Source of the DNA: Bacillota bacterium
Lineage (GTDB): Bacteria > Bacillota > Limnochordia > DTU087
Length of the DNA stretch: 35,740 nt
NCBI GenBank assembly: GCA_012798955.1
Contig: JAAZMF010000146.1
Span: 1 to 35,740 of the forward strand
Direction: 5' to 3'
Made by a program: the position numbers and the translations under genes. Numbering within the stretch: the first letter of the stretch is position 1; each line of letters begins with the position of its first letter. Positions 15,264 through 23,305 of this stretch are shown piece after piece. The notes under the pieces were generated by a model. The model had not been told where the DNA came from. It saw only the letters and a list, made by a program, of their open reading frames with translations, and did not search any database.

Positions 15264-16184
15264 ATGGACTCAGTCTGGGTTTCTGCATCTATTGCCATGG
15301 ACAAGAGCGCGACCTCTGGCAAGTTCGGCTCGATAGTCACGGGAGATGGTTCTTCTACGATGGCAGAGCGCAATATAGAGAGAGTCCTACGACTGTTTGC
15401 TGTGCTAACAGCCCTGATCTTGGCGATGGTAGTTGGGTTTATTGCCAAGCAGGCTCTGTTGCCAGTCCCTAGCGTAGCTAGTATAGAATCGAGTTCTGAA
15501 TTTCGCATAATCCCATGGCTAATTGATTGGTTATTGGTATCGGCTTTCGCCATCTTGATGGCTTTCCCTATGGGCCTACTTACGGCTTTGTACGTAAGTG
15601 AGATTGCGCCTGAGCCAGTATCGCAAGTCTTGGTTAGGCTATTTGGAGTTTTGCAGGCCATACCTTCCATAGTTGTTGCATGGGTAGGTGCGGTCTTTGC
15701 CACGGTCCGATGGGGTAACGATATGGCCCAGCTACCCACAATGGGCTTGATCGCGGTGCTATTGGCTATGGCTACATATCCTAATCTAGTCCATACTTTG
15801 CTAGAGAGATTTGCTTTGGTGCCGCCATCATTTAAGGCGGCATCCTATGCATTAGGCGCTAGTCGTTGGCAGACCATCAGACAGACCATTTTGCCTATGG
15901 TCAGGCCTGGAGCGATCGCGGCTGCGCTAATTGGCTTTCGGCGTGTCTTAGGAGAGACTGCTATAGTACTCGTGATTACACACGGTATTGCCCTAGGTAC
16001 CCTTGCCGTTGAGACATGCAAAACCATACCAGTAGCCATAGCCACGGGAGCTGAAGTGGCTACGCCCGGTACCATCCAGTATCAAGGTGTTTTTTTCTTA
16101 GGGCTGATAGTGTTAGTGGTGGCCTATCTGCTAAACCACCTCGCCCAATGCCTTATGCGCTTGCAGGGTGGTGAGTGGGAATGA
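15264..16184 (+). CDS. pstC: Phosphate ABC transporter permease, PstC-like
   Basis: An inner-membrane permease of the Pst phosphate importer. It has about six hydrophobic segments and the cytoplasmic loop that contacts the ATPase, KAASYALGASRWQTIRQTILPMV (EAA-type), followed by GFRRVLGETAIVLV, the Pst signature. The first 32 residues from the ATG at 15264 are Ser/Thr/Gly rich and unlike the family; an in-frame ATG at 15360 (MAERNIERVLRLF) would start right before the first membrane helix, with GGAGATGG ten bases upstream, and may be the true start. It overlaps pstA by ATGA. PstC versus PstA is assigned by order. No pstS gene precedes it, which is unusual. Confidence 0.85.
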   Translation: MDSVWVSASIAMDKSATSGKFGSIVTGDGSSTMAERNIERVLRLFAVLTALILAMVVGFIAKQALLPVPSVASIESSSEFRIIPWLIDWLLVSAFAILMAFPMGLLTALYVSEIAPEPVSQVLVRLFGVLQAIPSIVVAWVGAVFATVRWGNDMAQLPTMGLIAVLLAMATYPNLVHTLLERFALVPPSFKAASYALGASRWQTIRQTILPMVRPGAIAAALIGFRRVLGETAIVLVITHGIALGTLAVETCKTIPVAIATGAEVATPGTIQYQGVFFLGLIVLVVAYLLNHLAQCLMRLQGGEWE

Positions 16185-17044
16185 GCAAAAGGCAGGATGT
16201 AGCTGGAAGACAAGAGACCGTAATCTTTCGGGTTCTGACTTGTATAACTGCTTTGTCGGTTCTTCTGATTTTGGGTGTTGTAATGTATATAACTATGCGT
16301 GGTTGGAGAGCCCTAGTAGAAGATTTGATGGGAGCAATCCTGGGCACCGAATCCAGCATTCTGCTACCACTTTTCTGGGAAACAGTATATGTTATAGTGG
16401 GAGCTACTTTACTAGCATTGCCCTTTGGACTAGGTATGGCTATTTATCTCAGCGAATATGCTCTCCACAGTCCTTTGGCCCTTGCCATGCGAGATACTAT
16501 AGATAATCTGGCTAAAGTACCCCCAATAGTATATGGGCTTTTCGGATGGGGCGCTTTGGCCCGGGGTCAAAAGGGAGCATCGTGGTCCGTCATTGTGCTT
16601 ACCTTGAGTATCTGGATGCTACCTAAGGTAGCCACTATTACTTTGAGGACGCTTGAGCAAATCCCCCTAGCTTTCCGCCGGGAAAGCCAAGCATTAGGTG
16701 CAAGTCGCTGGCAGACATCAATCCATGCTGTATTGCCTTGCGGAAGAAGGCAGATTGCTTCCGATATCCTGAAGGCTATGGCAAGGTTGACGGGGGAAGT
16801 GACACCCTTGATTATGCTCATTGGAGTGGAACCTACTTTTGGGTTCGGCGTACCGAAGCTATTATCTTACCACGTCTATTATTCGTTGATTGACTACCTT
16901 CGATGGAACCAGGCCATGCCATACGGGGCGGTCTTGTTGCTTCTCATGATGGCGCTATTATTGCAGTTGCTCGGGGTGATGATTGAACCCGCCCGGCAAC
17001 AAACTGTTGATTACTTGGGTAATCAAGTAGGAAAAGGATGGTAA
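16181..17044 (+). CDS. pstA: Phosphate ABC transporter permease, PstA-like
   Basis: The second membrane subunit of the Pst importer, 287 residues with six predicted membrane helices. Family motifs include VPPIVYGLFGWGAL, the ATPase-contact loop RESQALGASRWQTSIHAVLP and the following LKAMARLTGEVTPLIML, corresponding to the usual R..GETAPL. The GET motif reads GEV here. The ATG overlaps the pstC stop (ATGA); a GTG two codons earlier is possible. The pstB reading frame begins six bases after the stop, so the operon is tightly coupled. Confidence 0.87.
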   Translation: MSKRQDVAGRQETVIFRVLTCITALSVLLILGVVMYITMRGWRALVEDLMGAILGTESSILLPLFWETVYVIVGATLLALPFGLGMAIYLSEYALHSPLALAMRDTIDNLAKVPPIVYGLFGWGALARGQKGASWSVIVLTLSIWMLPKVATITLRTLEQIPLAFRRESQALGASRWQTSIHAVLPCGRRQIASDILKAMARLTGEVTPLIMLIGVEPTFGFGVPKLLSYHVYYSLIDYLRWNQAMPYGAVLLLLMMALLLQLLGVMIEPARQQTVDYLGNQVGKGW

Positions 17045-17050
17045 ATTGCG

Positions 17051-17806
17051 TTGGCAATCAAGCTGGACATAAAAGAGTTGAGTGTACATTACGGTGATTT
17101 TGCCGCCTTGACCCGCATTGATCTTGCGATCCCCTCCGGCACTGCCACGGCCCTAATTGGTCCTACTGGTTCTGGTAAATCTAGTCTATTGCGCTCGCTC
17201 TGTCGGATGAATGAACTTTGGAAGGGCGTTACAACCCAAGGACAGGTGTTGCTAGATGGTGAAGATATTTATGGACCACATGTTGACGTTACAGAGGTAA
17301 GGCGTCGGGTGGGACTTATAGCGAGACGACCTTCGCCTTTTCCTTATAGTGTTTTTGACAACGTTGCCTATGGGCCCCGCATACATGGGGTGAAGGAAAT
17401 GGCAGAATTGGCCGAGATAGTCAAGAAGAGCCTAAAGCGGGCGGACCTATGGACCGAATTAAAGGGCCGACTAGAGAGATCGGCAGTTGAGTTATCTCCG
17501 GGGCAAAAGCAAAGGCTTTGTATTGCCCGAGCCTTGGCAGTCGAGCCTGAGGTACTTCTCATAGATGATCTAGCCTCTGGGCTTGATTCGGCTTCTACTG
17601 CCCGTATGGAAGACTTGCTTCTGGACCTCAAAGGCGATTACACCATAGTGTTGGCAACCCATGCCATGCAACAGGCCGGTAGAGTTTCAGATTATATTGC
17701 GTATTTGTCTGAGGGTGTTCTTATAGAATTTGGTTCCACACCGGATATTTTTTCGCGACCTAAGGATCAACGCACAGAGGACTACATTACTGGTAGATTC
17801 AATTAG
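17051..17806 (+). CDS. pstB: PstB-like phosphate ABC transporter ATPase with altered catalytic residues
   Basis: The 251-residue protein is clearly PstB-like (LRSLCRMNEL, SVFDNVAYGPRIHG, QRLCIARALA). Walker A is intact (GPTGSGKS, 37-44) and the switch histidine is present (His204). Other positions differ from normal PstB: the Q-loop Phe-Gln is Ala91-Arg92 (GLIARRPSPFP), the signature is LSPGQ (148-152) rather than LSGGQ, and the catalytic Glu after Walker B is Asp173 (LLIDDLASGLD). Such changes usually weaken ATP hydrolysis, so transport may be slow, regulated or lost while signalling persists. The start is a TTG at 17051; AAAGGATGG about ten bases upstream may serve it, and no ATG alternative exists. 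Confidence 0.85.
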   Translation: MAIKLDIKELSVHYGDFAALTRIDLAIPSGTATALIGPTGSGKSSLLRSLCRMNELWKGVTTQGQVLLDGEDIYGPHVDVTEVRRRVGLIARRPSPFPYSVFDNVAYGPRIHGVKEMAELAEIVKKSLKRADLWTELKGRLERSAVELSPGQKQRLCIARALAVEPEVLLIDDLASGLDSASTARMEDLLLDLKGDYTIVLATHAMQQAGRVSDYIAYLSEGVLIEFGSTPDIFSRPKDQRTEDYITGRFN

Positions 17807-17841
17807 GTGATACAACTCCATCAAAATGAGGGATTAAGGCA

Positions 17842-18582
17842 ATGACTAGAGAGAATTACAAGAGGGAATTGCAGTCTATTCAGGGCGAAATCCTCAAGAT
17901 GGGGAGCCTTGTGGAAAAACAGATTCATGAAGCGGTGCGCTGCCTCAGTAATCAGGATCTAGCCGGCGCCCAATCTGTGTTAGATAACGATGATATCGTG
18001 GACCAAATGCAAATCGACATCGAAGAGCACTGTATGAATATGATCGCTTTACAGCAACCAGTGGCATCGGATTTGCGCACCATAGTTGCCATTCTTAAGA
18101 TCACCACGGATGTACAGCGGATTGGTGATCATGCCTGCAATATCGCAGAGCTAACGCTGCGCATCGGGGAAGACCAGCTAATTAAACCCCTCAATGACAT
18201 CCCCTACATGGCCCGTAAAACCGAGACCATGGTAAGGGACAGCCTCACGGCATTTGTACAGAGGGACCTAGAGCTGGCCGAAAAAGTGCGACAAGCAGAT
18301 GAGCCGGTTGATGAGATGTACTCCTTGCTTTTCGATGAGCTAATCGGTCTCGTCTTAAAAGGATCTGAGGGGCGCCAAGCAGGGCAAGCGATTAATTTGC
18401 TATTTGTGGCTAGATATCTAGAGCGCATAGCAGACCATGCTACCAACATTGCAGAGCGGGTTATGTACATGGTCACAGGACATCGGGTAGATCATATGCG
18501 TACGGGCCCGGGCACCCCCCACGGTGTTGATATAGATGCCTTTGCATCCATACTAGATGAGGCCTCGGTAAGCGGTGGCTAG
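17842..18582 (+). CDS. phoU: Phosphate signalling protein PhoU
   Basis: PhoU is a cytoplasmic three-helix-bundle protein that links the Pst transporter to the PhoR kinase and limits phosphate uptake. The 246-residue sequence has the two tandem PhoU repeats, with metal-binding blocks DVQRIGDHACNIAE (near residue 92) and YLERIADHATNIAERVMYMVTG (near residue 193), the latter being the family signature. A C-terminal tail of about 30 residues after VTGH is extra. It follows pstB by 35 bases and completes a pstCAB-phoU operon. The start ATG has GAGGGATTAAGG upstream. Confidence 0.95.
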   Translation: MTRENYKRELQSIQGEILKMGSLVEKQIHEAVRCLSNQDLAGAQSVLDNDDIVDQMQIDIEEHCMNMIALQQPVASDLRTIVAILKITTDVQRIGDHACNIAELTLRIGEDQLIKPLNDIPYMARKTETMVRDSLTAFVQRDLELAEKVRQADEPVDEMYSLLFDELIGLVLKGSEGRQAGQAINLLFVARYLERIADHATNIAERVMYMVTGHRVDHMRTGPGTPHGVDIDAFASILDEASVSGG

Positions 18583-18683
18583 GCTAGTCCCTTGCAAAGC
18601 ATAATATAGACATAGGCTAGGCACCATATCGAAAGTGCCACTAGAAAGGAGAAGCGCGGGTTACTAAGCGCTGGTAAGTTGTG

Positions 18684-20015
18684 ATGGTTAAGGAGCGACT
18701 TGCATTTATTCGGACATTCGGTTGTCAGATGAATGAGCGGGACACCGAGACAATTATGGGCTTGCTTGCAGAGATAGGTTACGATTTTACAGACGATCCC
18801 AATGCAGCCCATTTGATTTTATATAATACATGTTGTGTAAGGGAAAACCCGGAGCGCAAGGTCTATGGACAAGTTGGCCTCTTAAAGGCCACAAAAGCTG
18901 TAAGACCGGAACTCATAATTGGCATCTGTGGTTGTATGCCCCAGCAAAAGGAAGAACTAAATCAGATGGTGGAAAGACTCCCCCATGTAGACCTGTTTTT
19001 TGGCACCCACAATCTTCACCGTTTGCCAGAGCTATTGCATAGGGTAGAGACTACAGGTGAACGCATCGTGGAAGTTTGGGATGAAAGTGATGAGCCACTA
19101 GAGGGGCTGCCTGCGCTTAGGCAAAATGATTCTAAGGCTTGGGTAACAATCATGCATGGCTGCAACAACTTTTGCTCTTACTGTATAGTGCCTTATGTGC
19201 GTGGGAGAGAGCATAGCCGTTCCCCAGCCGCCATTGCCGAAGAGGTGCAAGCACTAGCAGATAAGGGCGTAAAAGAAATCACCTTGCTTGGACAGAACGT
19301 GAATTCATATGGCAAAGACCTTGCCATTGATCTAGATTTTGCCGATTTGCTGCATACCCTCAATGAAGTCAAGGGCATCGAGCGAATTCGCTTCACTACT
19401 TCCCATCCTAAAGACGTTAGTAACAAGCTGATCCATGGGCTCGCCCATTTGGAGAAAGTATGTGAGCACCTGCATTTGCCAGTCCAAGCCGGTAGCAACA
19501 ATGTTCTTAAGCGCATGAACCGCGGGTACAATCGAGAATACTACTTGGAGTTAGTAGATAGGATCCGGGAGGCTGTGCCAAGCATTAGTCTGACCACCGA
19601 TATCATGGTGGGGTTCCCTGGTGAAACTGAGGCAGACTTCGCCGATACTTTATCCCTAGTAGAGCAGGTAGGGTATGATGCTGCATTTACCTTCATATAT
19701 TCGCAACGCGAGGGGACCCCAGCTACCCTAATGGAGGATCAGATACCAGAAGAAGTAAAAAAGGATAGGATATATAGGCTGATCGAGCTGCAGAACGAGA
19801 TTAGTCTAAAGCGTAACCAGGATCTAGTTGGTCAGAGGCAAGAGATCTTGGTAGATGGAGTTAGTAAGGGCAATCCCCGCATGCTAACAGGCAAGACCCG
19901 GACCGCCAAGACTGTACTATTCCCTGGTACCGAGGATTTGGTGGGCAAATTGGTTCAAGTGACAATCAAGAAGGCTGAAACCTGGAGTTTAACTGGGGAG
20001 ATGTCTTCGCAGTAG
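18684..20015 (+). CDS. miaB: tRNA-2-methylthio-N6-dimethylallyladenosine synthase MiaB
   Basis: MiaB is a radical-SAM methylthiotransferase acting on A37 of tRNAs already prenylated by MiaA, which is encoded further along this window. Cysteines for the auxiliary cluster are Cys14 (TFGCQMNERDTE), Cys50 (NTCCVRE) and Cys84 (GCMPQQ); the radical-SAM cluster is Cys161, Cys165, Cys168 (HGCNNFCSYCIVPYVRGRE). The C-terminal TRAM domain spans about residues 375-440. The QNVNSYGKD block supports MiaB over MtaB or RimO. An in-frame stop at 18675 limits the start to GTG 18681 or ATG 18684; the nearest good ribosome site, AAAGGAGA near 18646, is about 30 bases away, so initiation is unusual. Confidence 0.96.
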   Translation: MVKERLAFIRTFGCQMNERDTETIMGLLAEIGYDFTDDPNAAHLILYNTCCVRENPERKVYGQVGLLKATKAVRPELIIGICGCMPQQKEELNQMVERLPHVDLFFGTHNLHRLPELLHRVETTGERIVEVWDESDEPLEGLPALRQNDSKAWVTIMHGCNNFCSYCIVPYVRGREHSRSPAAIAEEVQALADKGVKEITLLGQNVNSYGKDLAIDLDFADLLHTLNEVKGIERIRFTTSHPKDVSNKLIHGLAHLEKVCEHLHLPVQAGSNNVLKRMNRGYNREYYLELVDRIREAVPSISLTTDIMVGFPGETEADFADTLSLVEQVGYDAAFTFIYSQREGTPATLMEDQIPEEVKKDRIYRLIELQNEISLKRNQDLVGQRQEILVDGVSKGNPRMLTGKTRTAKTVLFPGTEDLVGKLVQVTIKKAETWSLTGEMSSQ

Positions 20016-20036
20016 ACTTATAGGGGGCACGCATCT

Positions 20037-20435
20037 ATGCCAAAGGACGGAAAAGGCGAGGGTAACACCGTTTGCGGTACTGACACCACATTGCTAGAGG
20101 TGGCCAATAGGGATCTATGGCAATCACCACTGATTAGCCGGGATGGATATCAATGTGGCCATGTCATCAGGCAACTGGTGGAGCCAAGTATGTGCACCAT
20201 TAGATATATTATTGTTTACGATGAGATAGCTGACAGACACATACCTGTTCCTGCTACCACCATCCGAGATATCACCCGTGATGCTGTTTTCTGCGATGCC
20301 AAGGCAACTTCATTGCGTTCGCTACCAAGTCTTGCGTACCCCTTTGAGCGAGCCATCGAGGAACAGGTCCACGAGGTACTGGCCATACCGCCGTATTGGG
20401 TAGAAGAAGCCCGCCTAAATTTGGATCCAAACTAG
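20037..20435 (+). CDS. Hypothetical protein, PRC-barrel-like
   Basis: A 132-residue soluble protein. Residues 28-115 resemble a PRC-barrel fold: a strand-rich stretch with SRDGYQCGHVIRQLV, a hydrophobic strand IRYIIVYD, a VPATTIRDIT strand and a LRSLPSLAYPF end similar to the l..lP.y closing motif. PRC-barrel proteins occur in RimM and in photosynthetic and sporulation-linked contexts (YlmC/YmxH). No catalytic residues, signal or membrane segment. It starts 22 bases after miaB with AGGGGGC about nine bases before its ATG and is followed by a hairpin before mutS. The fold call is a pattern judgement. Confidence 0.6.
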   Translation: MPKDGKGEGNTVCGTDTTLLEVANRDLWQSPLISRDGYQCGHVIRQLVEPSMCTIRYIIVYDEIADRHIPVPATTIRDITRDAVFCDAKATSLRSLPSLAYPFERAIEEQVHEVLAIPPYWVEEARLNLDPN

Positions 20436-20473
20436 AGTCTAATACTGCTAACAGACTGCCCTCCGCTACCCAT

Positions 20474-20507
20474 ACCTTGGTTGGCTCAGCCAATCAAGGT
20501 TTCTGTT
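20474..20507 (+). terminator. Probable terminator or attenuator before mutS
   Basis: ACCTTGGTTGGCT (20474-20486) pairs with AGCCAATCAAGGT (20488-20500) over about 12 positions with one G-T wobble, followed by TTTCTGTT. The T-tract is imperfect, so termination may be partial. Confidence 0.55.
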
Positions 20508-20601
20508 ATGCTTAAGCTTAGTAAAGGCAAGACCTGACTAAAGCAGGAGCTGGTTTGGTAGCCATAGAACCTCTAATTGAAAAGGGAGGAGTAAGCACGC
20601 A

Positions 20602-23262
20602 ATGGATAATCTCACCCCTATGCTTCGGCAATATTACTCAATTAAGAGCGAATATGAGGATGCTATTCTCTTTTTCCGATTAGGGGATTTTTACGAAATG
20701 TTTGGTAGTGATGCCGAAATAGCTGCCCGTGTCCTTGATATTGCACTAACCGGACGAGATATGGGTAAAGGGCAAAGGCTACCGATGTGTGGTGTCCCCC
20801 ACCACGCGGCAGAGGGGTACCTAGCTACATTGATCCGTAAAGGCTATAAAGTAGCTATCTGTGATCAAGTAGGTGATCCCAAAACCTCCAAGGGTATAGT
20901 CGAGCGAGAGGTCACTAGGGTGATTACCCCTGGGACTGTAATCGAGCCAGGACTCCTTGATGATCGATCTAACAATTTCCTAGTTGCGGTCTGCCGCCAG
21001 CATCGTTACTACGGTCTAGCAGCTGTGGATATCTCCACCGGGTATTTTGGCCTCACTGAGATCAAAGGTGAACACGCCCTGGAGAAACTGTGGGATGAGC
21101 TTGGGCGTTTGGCGCCGGCTGAGTGTCTCGTTGAGCCAGGATTAGCTGAAGAGCAGTCTTGGCAAGCTACAGCCCCTCACCAAGTGTCATGTTCTCTGTC
21201 TACGTTTCAAGATAGAGCTTGGCGACTTGAGAATGCTGAAAGCCGAATGCGACAACATTTTGATGTGCGATCTTTGAGCTCTTTTGGTATAGAAGAGCAG
21301 ACGGCCGCGATCAGGGCCGGTGGGGCATTGCTTGCCTATCTTGAGGAGACCCAAAAGCGCTCCTTGACCCATATTACCAAGATCACGGTATATTCCACCG
21401 AGAACTACATGCTAATGGAGACTGCTACCCGTCGCAACCTAGAGCTAACCGAGACGATCAGAGACGGAGAACATAAGGGTTCCTTGCTGTGGCTTTTGGA
21501 TCAGACGGTAACTGCCATAGGAGCGAGACTTTTGCGGCAGTGGCTTCTGCAGCCTGTGCTAGACAAGCAAGAGATTGAGGGTAGACTTGATGCAGTGGAG
21601 GAGCTCACGAAGGTTACCCCACTAAGAAGTGAACTAAGAGAGCAGCTTCAGGGGGTCCACGATATAGAAAGACTAGTTGGTCGTATTACCTTTGGGAGCG
21701 CCAATCCCAGGGATTTAGCGGCCCTACGAGAGTCACTGCGACGTATGCCTCAAGTGCGGCGAGTTCTGGAGGGCACCACTAGCAAAAGGCTAAGAGGTCT
21801 TGCCGCGAGAATCGATGTACTACCGGACATCACCAATTTACTGGAGCAAAGTCTAGTGGATGAACCTCCCGTTTCTGCTAAGGAAGGAGGCATCATCGCT
21901 CCGGGGTATGTGGAGCACCTTGATGAATTGCGCCATGCTGCCAAGGAAGGCAAGACATGGATCGCAGCTTTTGAAGCCCAGGAACGGGAAAGAACTGGTA
22001 TCAAGAGCCTCAAAGTAGGGTTTAATCGAGTCTTTGGCTATTATCTTGAGGTTACGAAGGCCAATTTGGCTAATGTACCACAGGAATATCAACGGAAACA
22101 AACGCTAGCCAATTCGGAGCGGTATATTACTCCGGAGCTAAAAGATAAGGAAAGCCTGGTCATAGGTGCAGAAGATCGGGCAATGCAACTAGAATACGAT
22201 ATCTTCGTGGATATACGTAACCAAGTGGCCGAAGCATCTCCTCGATTATTGGAGCTAGCCCGAACTATTGGTCAACTAGACGTACTAGCTAGCCTTGCAG
22301 ATGTGGCTGTTGCCAGAGACTATGCTCGCCCTGTGATCTTGGATGAGCCTATGATCGACATCAAGTCGGGCCGCCACCCCGTTGTGGAGGCCATGTTACC
22401 GCCAGGTCAGTTTGTTCCCAACGATGTATACCTAGATGCTAGTTCAGCTCAGCTAATCATTCTTACAGGACCTAACATGGCTGGGAAGAGTACTTACTTA
22501 CGTATGGTGGCACTGATCACCTTGATGGCCCAGATGGGGTCCTTTGTACCGGCGGAAATGGCTGATATTGGTCTAGTCGATCGCATTTTCACACGGGTAG
22601 GTGCAGCCGATGATCTAGGTACTGGGCAAAGCACATTTATGGTAGAAATGAACGAGGTCAACACAGCATTGAGCCAAGCAACACCTCGTTCCTTAATCGT
22701 CATCGATGAATTAGGACGAGGTACCTCAACCTATGATGGGATGGCGTTAGCCCAAGCCATTGCCGAATACATCCATGATGTTGCCGGGGCCCGCACGATT
22801 TTCTCCACTCACTATCACGAGCTAGCCAAGCTGGCTTTGACTAAGCTACGGATTAGGAATTTGAGAATGGAGGTTTGGGAGGAAGGGCAGAAGATCGTCT
22901 TTCTTTATAAAGTTGGAGAGGGCGCGGCTGATCGGAGTTATGGGATACATGTGGCACGTTTGGCCGGGTTACCTAATTGTGTGATCAAAAGGGCCCAAGT
23001 CATCTTGCACGATCTTGAGCCCGATGTGGCTTATCGTCAGCTTGATCTAGCCAGATTCTTTTTGGCAGAAGATGCTAGTCTCGATACTGTCCAGGTTGAA
23101 GAAGTTGCCGCCGGGGCGGAATCAGGAACTGAGAAATCACTGGTACCCCATGATACAGGCCTTATCTTAGAAGAGATTGAAGCAGCAGATCTTTCTAGCT
23201 GGACGCCTCTTGAAGCTCTTAACCGAGTAGCTGACTGGCAAGCTCGCTTGCGCAAAGGTTAG
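20602..23262 (+). CDS. mutS: DNA mismatch repair protein MutS
   Basis: MutS recognises base mismatches and small loops and then recruits MutL. The 886-residue protein has every expected domain: the N-terminal mismatch-binding domain with the Phe-x-Glu motif (FYE, Phe30 and Glu32), the connector, the lever and clamp helices, and the C-terminal ATPase with Walker A TGPNMAGKST (near residue 622), the conserved STFMVEMNE and TPRSLIVIDELGRGTSTYDG (Walker B), and STHYHEL. The C-terminal tail is a helix-turn-helix dimerisation region. The start ATG has GGGAGGAG about ten bases upstream. It is followed 43 bases later by mutL, and miaA and hfq follow in the common Firmicute order. Confidence 0.98.
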   Translation: MDNLTPMLRQYYSIKSEYEDAILFFRLGDFYEMFGSDAEIAARVLDIALTGRDMGKGQRLPMCGVPHHAAEGYLATLIRKGYKVAICDQVGDPKTSKGIVEREVTRVITPGTVIEPGLLDDRSNNFLVAVCRQHRYYGLAAVDISTGYFGLTEIKGEHALEKLWDELGRLAPAECLVEPGLAEEQSWQATAPHQVSCSLSTFQDRAWRLENAESRMRQHFDVRSLSSFGIEEQTAAIRAGGALLAYLEETQKRSLTHITKITVYSTENYMLMETATRRNLELTETIRDGEHKGSLLWLLDQTVTAIGARLLRQWLLQPVLDKQEIEGRLDAVEELTKVTPLRSELREQLQGVHDIERLVGRITFGSANPRDLAALRESLRRMPQVRRVLEGTTSKRLRGLAARIDVLPDITNLLEQSLVDEPPVSAKEGGIIAPGYVEHLDELRHAAKEGKTWIAAFEAQERERTGIKSLKVGFNRVFGYYLEVTKANLANVPQEYQRKQTLANSERYITPELKDKESLVIGAEDRAMQLEYDIFVDIRNQVAEASPRLLELARTIGQLDVLASLADVAVARDYARPVILDEPMIDIKSGRHPVVEAMLPPGQFVPNDVYLDASSAQLIILTGPNMAGKSTYLRMVALITLMAQMGSFVPAEMADIGLVDRIFTRVGAADDLGTGQSTFMVEMNEVNTALSQATPRSLIVIDELGRGTSTYDGMALAQAIAEYIHDVAGARTIFSTHYHELAKLALTKLRIRNLRMEVWEEGQKIVFLYKVGEGAADRSYGIHVARLAGLPNCVIKRAQVILHDLEPDVAYRQLDLARFFLAEDASLDTVQVEEVAAGAESGTEKSLVPHDTGLILEEIEAADLSSWTPLEALNRVADWQARLRKG

Positions 23263-23305
23263 TCATTGGCATCAATCTGTAATATCGGAGAGAGGGGGAA
23301 TACAC

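Noticed and set aside
15194-15472. 92-codon frame overlapping the start of pstC
   Set aside because: It is out of frame with pstC, shows no family pattern and is not a pstS fragment.
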